Source: Gracilaria domingensis (lineage: Eukaryota; Rhodophyta; Florideophyceae; Gracilariales; Gracilariaceae). From it: a stretch of 64,000 nucleotides of DNA. The notes below the pieces were generated by a model, which saw only the letters and a program-made list of their open reading frames with translations, was not told the DNA's origin and did no database searches. Position numbers and translations under genes: made by a program. Numbering within the stretch: the first letter of the stretch is position 1; each line of letters starts with the position of its first letter. The DNA lies in assembly GCA_022539475.1 (NCBI GenBank), contig VCMS01000018.1, positions 416,589-480,588 on the forward strand. The letters are read 5' to 3'. This document shows positions 55,825 through 64,000 of this stretch, in pieces.

Positions 55825-56255
55825 TGTCTCTGTTGATGTCAAGTAATGTACCATATTCGACCTCAGCTTTGCCGGACGAGGTACACTATGTACGCCAAAT
55901 TTTGTCAAAATGTCTACGAAGAACAGAGTAGATGTCAGAAAACTTTGTCGTGTGCGGAAGATGCAATGCATCTTGAGATCCGACACCAGACCTAGAACAC
56001 CCGTTTACCCAAGGACCTTGTGTTGGTCCGAAATCAATACTTATAGATGGCAGAAAAGCTGCGCAAGAGAACTTAGAATGAAGTCATCGTGTCGGCCAAG
56101 GCAACTACGGCTACCTTTGTGGACATTACTGACGATAAAAGAGTCAGTCATAACGCAATTATTAGAAAGTAGTGAGTGAGATGGTTAGCTCCAGATTTGT
56201 TGGGGTCATCATCATGAACATTTTGTGCGCGAACTACTTACGTTGCGTTGATCAT
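55825..56255. other. Intergenic, no gene seen
   Basis: Right flank of the copia element; no supported frame. Confidence 0.4.
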
Positions 56256-57362
56256 CTACTGACGCCGATGCGTGCGCGAGCCAGCCGCACGAGAACGTCC
56301 GGATGAAGCATGGCGAGGCAAACGAGATGGTCCTTGTTGATTGTTCTGGTTGCTAGATGTGACATTCGAACGAGATCGAGCGCTCTTTGACTTCTTGCGC
56401 CGACGCTTGTGACGGTTGAATTCATCCTGGTCGCGATTAATGGGCTCAACTTCAATCCGTTTGCGGCTCAAGTGGGGACCATTTCCCTAAGTATGATTCC
56501 ATCCACGTCGAGAACCTGCAGTTTGCGCAACCGCAGGGGTAATTTTTTCAGAGTCTTGGCACGACTGAGATGCATTTTCATTAACTTCATCTCTTTGGAA
56601 TACATCATCTTGAGATACATAAACAATCTCTGAATGACTCGAATGCGAGTCACCGTTTGAGTGAACAACCTCTGCACCATGTTCTTCAGCTAACGCTTGG
56701 ACATGACCGCTCATAGCTCGACCATCACCATTAGTGGGAACTTCTTCATCACCGGCCACGGAATCAGGCATTTCCCGAAAGTCGCCACCAGACACCCGGA
56801 CATCATTCTGGCGGTCTCTGCCTCCTGCCGATCCCCGCTAGATAGCGACATTAATGGGAGCGTTAGTCCTCTTCGTCGCTCCTTTAACTGCCTTCTTGTC
56901 TGTCCGCTTTGCCTCCTTCACACAGTCGGTATCTATCTAATAGTTTTGGGCAGCTCCAAGAACTGGAAAGGCCCTCACCACCTTTTGCTTTAGCTGCAAA
57001 AGCTGAGAGGAGTGCTCGATTTTCACAGAACGGAAATTACGGGCACCACGAGTTAGACCCATCTTATGGTAAAGGACCTGACGTGTCATGTCTTTGACAG
57101 CATTTGCCATCTCAAGGTAGATTGGAAGCTGATCATGGTCTACATTGTTGGCCGAGTCTTCGTTATCCCCTGTCTTCGCGTAGTCTATCCAGTCTGGAAA
57201 TCGCTCACGGAAGAGAAGATTAATATCCAGCCTTGCAGAGATTACAGCTCCTGTGGATCTGGCGTTCGTGTCAGACTCTCTCATTCTCCGATGATGCAAA
57301 GCTGTTGGAATCGGGATGCATTGAGGAGGAACTTGATTTGGAGAAGAAGAACTTTGGGGCAT
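56256..57362 (-). pseudogene. Unknown gene, one frame with three TAGs
   Basis: A 368-codon frame on the minus strand open except for three stops, all TAG: 56937-56939, 56838-56840 and 56487-56489. The N-terminal third looks folded (ARLDINLLFRERFPDWIDY, LPIYLEMANAVKDMTRQVLYHKMG, RSVKIEHSSQLLQLKQKVVRAFP). The middle is acidic and disordered, and the end is basic (RHKRRRKKSKSARSRS), suggesting nucleic-acid binding or nuclear location. The first two TAGs could also be explained by an intron ending at the CTATCTAG acceptor-like site. I do not recognise the family; it might be an element-encoded accessory protein. Confidence 0.45.
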
Positions 57363-58245
57363 GGCCGCTGCTTGAGCAGCAGTTACGGAACGTCGACAGA
57401 GACGCTGTGGATTTGGCGGGAAGTCATGTCATACTTCGTATACCAGGACAGGGATGATTTCAGTATCCATAACAAAGTTACTTTGGAAAGGTTAGACGAT
57501 GTGCTCGCAACAAAGCAGACAGGACAACGTCCTGGATGTATGAGAAAGGTATAGACTGCAAAGATGTGAAGCTCTGCACCGCTTGACCGGGTTGAATTGG
57601 AGGGCGTCGCTAGAATGGCTGAACCAACAAGAGAAAATGGATGAGAGCGGAAGGAATAGTACAAGGTATAGCCATTGTCGTCGGAGGAATCGGAACGAAG
57701 CGCTTATGTATCCAACTTCATGGGAGGCGGTGGGCGGGAAGCGGTGGATCACTCTTCTGGCGCCGTTTCTGTCTCATCGAGGTGAGGTGAAGCGAAAACT
57801 ATCGCGTGATGAAGCGGGAATGGTTGCCGTTGATCTATTTCAAAATGTTCCGGAATAGATCTACATAAAATAATGACCAATTTCCAATATCTGCGAAAAG
57901 TGTCTCACACTCAGATTACATGAGGAGGCCTCGCCGCAGAATTTGCATCTCAAGGGAAGGGGAAGAGCTTCTACTCTGGCCAAACACATTAAAAGCGAGG
58001 AACATTGGTCGTTTTGAATGGAAGGAGAAGAAAATTATCGACGGGTAAGAAAAGAAAGATGGGAGATTACCCAGCCCATGGAGAGAGCAGATAATGGGCA
58101 AAGTGATGAGCAAAACAATGTAGAACACACGCCTTAGATTGCAAATCTCTCAAACCAAAGAAGAAGATTCCGATGGCAGCCCAGGCCTCATGTAACACGA
58201 AACCCATCAGGTTCTTTTCCGGCAATAAATTGCTCTGAAACACAC
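57363..58245. other. Intergenic with weak plus-strand frame
   Basis: A plus-strand frame at 57583-57858 has coding-like composition near its end (SHRGEVKRKLSRDEAGMVAVDLF) but no known domain. The rest shows nothing. Confidence 0.3.
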
Positions 58246-60771
58246 TTGCCTGCTTCAGATTCAGTCCAATACGGAGACGTGGGACGACAGAATCCAACTC
58301 CTGCAACAAACCAAAATAATGCAGATTCCACAGAAGAACTAGAAGTCGTTCCAATAGAGGATAATAACGTTGTACTAGAGATTGTACAAAGTGATAAAAT
58401 GCATTATGCAGATGAGGCAAATATTATAGACGGCAACGATCAACATAGCTTCGGTTTTAGTACACCTGTGGAGCAATGTTCTAGTTCAGAGCCATCCTCG
58501 TCCGACAATCATTGGTTCCTGAGCTCTTCAGTACCTTCCGGGAACACTGAAATTGATGAAGACCCTAGAATGAATGAGCTTGAGCGATTAAGCCGTTTCC
58601 TGTATATGGCAGAAGTATCCGACATTTCTCAACACGCTATCGAGCGACTTCTGTCCGTTGAACCTCTCAACGCCACTTTCTCTTATCGTTCTCTTATTTC
58701 TTTCGCTATAAAGAAGAACTTTCTCTTTAAGAGTTCGGTCAGTTTGTGCCGACAAGGCCATGCAGCGTGTTCCGGCCGGTTGAAGGGAAGCAGAAAGTAT
58801 CCAACATGTCAGGCCCCTATGATGGGCCAAGAAAGCGCAACGTTTTGGTTTCTGAAACCGTCAGTAGCGTTCGAAGCATTTCTAAGATGTCCTGATATTT
58901 TTAGAGAAGTTCAAGAGGGTTATAAGCGAGCAATGGATGCGGTTTTCACTCAAAGCGACGTAGATGAAATTCCAGACAGGCTTGAATCGTCGGAAGACTA
59001 CTATAATGGAAGGATGTTCTCAAGGCTTCTTCAAAAACGTGTAAAAAATGTTGATACCACCGAGAACACGTTGATTTTCTTCCTCACGATATCACTGATG
59101 GTTTTGAATGCTTTCGAAAAAAGCGTGGTGAACATGTCTCATCGTGGCCTGTAACATGCACCGTGCTCAACTTCAATCCGAAAGAGAGAGCCAAAGCCTC
59201 TAACTCGTTGATACTTGCGGTTATAACAGGATCGCATGATACCCTATACTTTGACACCTTTCTACATGAAATTGTTGAAGATCTTCGTGAGCTGGAACAG
59301 GGTTTTCCAATTGTGTGTTATGACAAGCAGATACGTTTGATGAAGGCATATGTTTTGTACTTCACGCCAGACTGGCCGACCGCCTCGAAGGTACTAGGAT
59401 ATGTTGGTCATACAGGTTTAATGTTCTGCCGTTTTTGCAAGAAAAAGAAGGTAATGCAGAAGCACGTGCGTCGTTTTTGACGTTTCCTCTAGACTTCTCA
59501 AAAACGCTATCTCGAGAGAGAGATTATGACGTCGAGGGGATGTGATCAGGACTGAGTGTCCTACGATTCGAAAGAGTGCAGAGGTTCTCTGTGTATGGAA
59601 ACGTTTGGCAAAAAGCTGTTGCAGCAAACAAGAAAGAGATGATTTGAAGCGGAAGACCGGTATTAAACGTTCATCTCTTTCGAGAAGACTAACTCTTGAT
59701 TACGTTTTCTCGTTCCCTTACGATGTCATGCATTTGGTCTTGCTCGGTTGGTCAAAGCATGTACTTAAACTCGCAATCGGGTCTCATTTGGAGCACGAAA
59801 AGTTACCGTGCTTGCCGAAGTATTGCATTGAGGCTGAGACCCTGAAATCCATCAATAAGTCAATGGAAGAAGCTGCGAGCGGCATACCAAGCAGTTGGGG
59901 GAGATCAACTCTGTTGTTGTCGCATGTCACGAAGTACAAAGCAGAGGACTTCAAAAAACAGGCACAGTTATATATGTTACCTTTCATGCATCCTTATAAG
60001 GTGAAGAAGAAAATTCTACAAATTTGGAGACTCACGGGTAGAATGGTGAATATATGCTTCAGTTACAATTGCAGTAATCAACAGAGAAAAGACCTTATGT
60101 GCGTGGTTGAAGAATTATTCGCCAGATTCATCGACTTGTTTGCAAGCAAACCATCTGAGTACTACTGCTTTACGCCTTCAACCCATGCCATTTTTCATCT
60201 TCCCGAACTTTTAGAGGAATGCGGTTCCTTGCCTGTTTCATCTCAATTTCTCCTGGAGCGCCTTCTCGGAGAAAGAGGCAGTCGTATCCAATCTAAGTCA
60301 AACGTTGAAGCGTATATATTTCACAAGAACCATAAGCTTTTGGCGATAAAGCTTATGTGTGGAGGGCTTGCATCAAAGACATGCGGTCAACGCGAGAGAG
60401 AGAATCCGGACCTGAATGATCTGAGCAAACACAGTGAGTCCAGCGCAATGGCAAATGAGCGTGGGCATTTGAAAGGTCAAGATGTGCTTGTTACATTTCA
60501 TGGCGTTGGGAGTCCAATTGATTCGTCCAAAGAGCGAGTAAGAGCCGCAATATGTCTCTTTGCGTTAGACAAGTTTGTTACAAGTGTCTTTGACATTAAG
60601 AGTGCCAAGGAGTATTCCAGTTTCACCTTGCAATTTAGACATGGAAGCACATTTTCAGTAGAGAAAGTGGACCAATACAAACAAAGATTGCAATCAAGAT
60701 ATGATGCTAGACAAAAGTATTGCGTCGCCGCTGAGTTTCAAGATGATAGTGATGATGAGTCCTGGATATAA
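58246..60771 (+). pseudogene. CACTA/Plavaka-type Tnp2 transposase relic
   Basis: Three frames together form a Tnp2-like transposase. The first (58246-59154) has an acidic disordered N-terminus, then a Cys-bearing segment around CRQGHAACSGRLKG. A frame change near 59070 leads into HDITDGFECF (first catalytic Asp region), SWPVTCTVLNFNPKER, IVEDLRELEQGFP and GLMFCRFCKKKK. The next frame (59542-60771) contains KRSSLSRRLTLDY, FPYDVMHLVLLGWSKHVLKL (second Asp with the conserved MHL) and FTPSTHAIFHLPELL plus a LLERLLGERGSRIQSKSNVE segment, as in DUF4218. These landmarks and their order are those of EnSpm/CACTA-type proteins. The terminal CACTA repeats were not found. Confidence 0.7.
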
Positions 60772-62934
60772 AGAAGTACGAACGAACGCGATATGAATCA
60801 ACAGAGGGAACTTTACTACGGAGAATTGAAAACAATCATCGAGGTGGTGATAGAATCTTCATGTGGTACCCGAGAAGGTCTAAACTTGGCAGAGACAAAC
60901 TGGCATTATAATATGACATAAGATAGAGAAAATGATTTGGTCTTCTTCGATACGCGAAGGGGAGATGAGAACACAATCGAATCCTTAGATTGCATCCAAA
61001 GACTTCTTGGGGAGATCCAAATTTCCAACCGGCGTTATTACTTGGACCCCTTGCGAGAGTCATCAGTTCACAGAGGGAATAGCATCCTCAAAGGTGCTAA
61101 CAAGTTCATATAGATGATCATCATTTTCTTGTGGTCATCACACCATATCTAGACACGCAGCAGCGGGTTTTAGATAATAAAGATTCAAGGGCTTCTGTTC
61201 GCAGCTCCGATCATTCCAAATGCCGTATATCCAGATGTAGCCGGAATCGAAGTATCAAGCAAGTAGGTTTCGAACCACTTGACTAGTAATATGTCCGAGA
61301 GATTAATGTTGCGTTATTCGTTGTCGCAGAAACCTTTATGACATGAGACCCACAACATTCTCATGTTAATAATCACGAAATGATGGGAAGTAGAAAGCAG
61401 TGATAGACGTAAGTTCCACCGAAAATGCTCCAATTTGTTACTCGAACTTTCTTCCGTAGCGTACGCTCTGCAAAGTTTCTTTTGTGTCGCCTAAAGCACG
61501 CTAAAGAACCCAGAGAAGTATGAAAAGCCGTTTCTACCGGTGATTCACGGTTAGCAACAGCAGAAAGAGAGCCCTGTAATGAAATTTAGATGATTAGTCC
61601 GTCATGAGAAAGAAATGAGCAAACAAGGCACAGCGAAGCTGCGTCGGTCCGACGGCGGGCAGTCCGACGCAGAGATCTTCTCTTGACACTCAGAAATACT
61701 GCTTGATATCACTTCAGATTCTGATTCAGCACTTGGGGGTTTCTGAAGTTCAGAAACTGCCAAGTTAGAAACTTGTGATTGGTGGCAGTCTGTGTCAAGG
61801 TTACGCGATTCCGAGAATCTCATTGGTCGGATCCGGTTACGCGAATAATGATGGCCATGAAGGTTACCCTAACATTTCAGTGGATGCTATAGTGCTTCAT
61901 CCGTAAGGCGAAACCTTCTTCCCTACTTGTGTTCGTTCTTGGGCGAGTGCACATCTGCCGCTTTAGCAAAACGTCATGCCACCAATATTCCATTGCGTTG
62001 AGAATGATCGTAAGAAGTGCCGCGTCGATGCAGGTATTATCCGCTCGAATCCCAACCACTTTTTGCCTCATTTGTGAAGAACCTATTCACGTTATTTGCG
62101 GCACTCCTCCGACTCTCTCTGTCAAAGAGAAGTACGCAGTCGATAGTTCATTAGAGAGCTGCGTTGTTTGCTCCGTATGCAAGAATCCAGCAGAAGGAAG
62201 CGATTGTAATCAAGTTTTAAAAGACGTTGCAGAAACGGAAAGAAATAATGTGGCAAGTGACAACCACGAGCAGTACCCTTGCACGTCATAAATGATTTGG
62301 TGCCGTCGGATGTGAAGACGCTGGCATACATAAACACTTGTGAACCTCCAAAAACAAGACCTTTTTCTGGAGATGTACATTACATTTGCCTTCCTGGAGC
62401 CGATATTCTTGCTGAGAGCGCCGCTTGTCCACGTGCTCGTCTGATACTTCCAGGTACTGCCCTCCAAACATTCTGCAACGACAAACAGTTGCATATAGAC
62501 AAAAGAGTTTCCTGAATCTTGGAAAGGTTCGAAGATATCGGTACAAGCCTAAAGAAAGAGATAATTTGAATGCAAGGAGCCGATATCATAGACGAAAAGA
62601 GGCGGCAAGCAGCGGTGTTTCCAGCAGTCCACGACCTCTTCACAAAAGGCAGAGGCCACTGTTTATCAAACCTGCAGGGGATAAAGAAAGGACTCGCAGC
62701 TATTCTCATGAGAAATGTCAGGTTGTGTACAAAGTTCATACCGTTACAGACGTGTACGCGGTTCGTCGTTGTTTTCACAGATTTGATGCTTCAAATGGCG
62801 TTCATCATGAAGAGGGAGTTAGGTTCCTCGAGCTGTGTTCTAATAAACACGGGGATCGTAAAGTTATTTTGGTGAATGAAAGTGGTACAGCTCAGCAAAG
62901 GAACTAACAAAGATGGGTTGCGCAGCAATCATGT
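60772..62934. other. Intergenic or 3' part of the Tnp2 element
   Basis: Plus-strand frames between 61929 and 62907 change frame several times. One has Cys pairs spaced like zinc fingers (CLICEE, CSVCKNP). They may be a broken second gene of the Tnp2 element; no family recognised. A Ser/Glu-rich minus-strand frame lies at 61602-61823. Confidence 0.3.
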
Positions 62935-64000
62935 TCAAGTAGAATCGTTGTCTTCATCCGGTTGCATAGTCTGCCTCTCTAGCTCCTTTCTGGTCGCTAA
63001 CAGATCGTCACCTTCGGCCGCCCAGTCATTGCGATCTGCGGAGATCGGGTCCACTTTGGATTCAGCCTCCTCAATAAGCTCCTCGAACTGTTGCGACAAA
63101 GGTTTCTTCTCCTCCTGAAGAGTTTCCACCTCCTCCTCACAGTCTGCAAGCTTCTTCGAAACACTTGCGAGTCCATCAGCCACCTATTTCATCTGTCTGC
63201 CGGCTTGAAAGCGCCTCACTCATTTGAGTGACCTGTTCAACATGACGAACCTCTGTACTAGAAGCCTCAGACTCCAGTTTTACAAGCCTCTGCTTAAAAG
63301 CATTCAGCTCATGCGCTAGACCGTTGTTTACGCCCTGAACATTACGTACTCCTTCTGCATTCCGAGCCGATTCAGCTACTCTTTCTGATTCAAGGCTCAA
63401 TAAGCTTTTCCTTCTCAATGATAACACCTTGTATAAAAATCCGAGTTTGTTCCCCATCTTGGACTGCTGATTCAGACGAACGCCACTCTGCATGCAACTT
63501 CGCAACTTGACCAACAGATTTCTCCAGAGACTTCTGAAGTTCAGTGCTCTCATTTGCAGTGAATAGTTCGCTTTCCAGACGCTTCGTATTTGACTCGGAT
63601 TCTTGCCTCTGGAACTCAAGAGAGGATATCAAGTCAGTAAGTTCCGCACACTTGCTCGTCAACTCATTGCGGCGGCCAGAGGCCTCGTCAGCTTCTTTTC
63701 GTTGCTTCTCAATCTAAACCACCAGTTGTGACTTCCCTCCTTCCAACGTACAAATATGGGAGTGCGTTGTCGAAATCTCAGTGTTCAAACCCCCGACTTT
63801 CTGTCCAGACCTCCACCCCGCTTCACGAGAGTCTCCTTCTCACTCTCAATCTTAGAAAGTCTCTGCTCGACAGATGCCAGTTTCTATATACTCTCCCTGA
63901 GCTGGAATGTGAGTGTGGCCATCTTCTGATCTGCGTCAATGCTTCTCGAGTGCATATCAGACGACTTCTTTTCACTTTGCGACATCTCGGTCTCCATATG
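62935..64000 (-). pseudogene. Broken coiled-coil protein, runs off the window
   Basis: Reading the minus strand from the window's right edge, successive frames all have heptad-type coiled-coil sequence: MATLTFQLRES and EQRLSKIESEKETL near the edge, then LEFQRQESESNTKRLESEL (63662-63390), LVKLESEASSTEVRHVEQV (63619-63176) and LADCEEEVETLQEEK (63183-62935). Stops and frame changes separate them, so it is a decayed or badly resolved gene. The high Glu/Lys/Ser content is typical of long coiled coils and gives no specific function. The 5' end lies beyond the window. Confidence 0.5.

Overview
The window looks like nuclear DNA of an intron-poor eukaryote rich in transposons. A florideophyte red alga similar to Chondrus crispus is my best guess. 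It rests on compact intronless genes with TATA-like boxes, a pyrophosphate-dependent phosphofructokinase relic, secreted glycine-rich proteins with Pro-Ala tracts, and the mix of copia, DIRS, Harbinger, pogo/Tigger, piggyBac and Tnp2-type elements. It is an inference and nothing here proves the species. There is no operon structure and I found no convincing rRNA or tRNA gene and no CRISPR array.

Layout. 0.07-0.45 kb is a fold-back element made of three near-perfect palindromes inside longer inverted arms. 0.8-4.7 kb is a same-strand module with a ParB-like nuclease domain followed by a 2-oxoglutarate/Fe(II) dioxygenase-like protein, split over several reading frames. 5-9 kb holds a tail-to-tail pair of HAD phosphatase genes (one intact, one dead), a broken ketopantoate-reductase-like gene and a 5'-truncated ribulose-phosphate 3-epimerase. 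9.15-9.5 kb has three tandem, diverged long hairpins just upstream of a coiled-coil gene. 11-16.4 kb contains relics of a piggyBac transposase, PPi-phosphofructokinase and a Harbinger transposase. 17.4-19.4 kb has a membrane protein with a frame break and an intact GNAT acetyltransferase.

21.7-39.9 kb is dominated by five dispersed paralogues of a small secreted glycine-rich protein family, each with a signal peptide and a TATA-like box 80-125 bp upstream; one has gained a long Pro-Ala tract encoded by a minisatellite. A decayed DIRS-type retroelement sits among them. 43.3-45.4 kb is a complete pogo/Tigger-like element with perfect 25-bp terminal repeats and a TA target duplication, stopped by one TGA. 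48.2-50.2 kb is a probable gag relic. 51.07-55.82 kb is a chimeric copia-type element with 468-bp LTRs and a 5-bp target duplication. 56.3-57.4 kb is an open frame interrupted by three TAGs, 58.2-60.8 kb a CACTA/Tnp2-type transposase, and the right end a broken coiled-coil gene.

A theme runs through the window. Many otherwise open frames of unrelated origin are interrupted by single in-frame stops rather than by many frameshifts. This suggests recent decay by point mutation. The intact, probably working genes are the HAD phosphatase, the coiled-coil protein at 9.7 kb, the GNAT acetyltransferase and the five secreted glycine-rich proteins.
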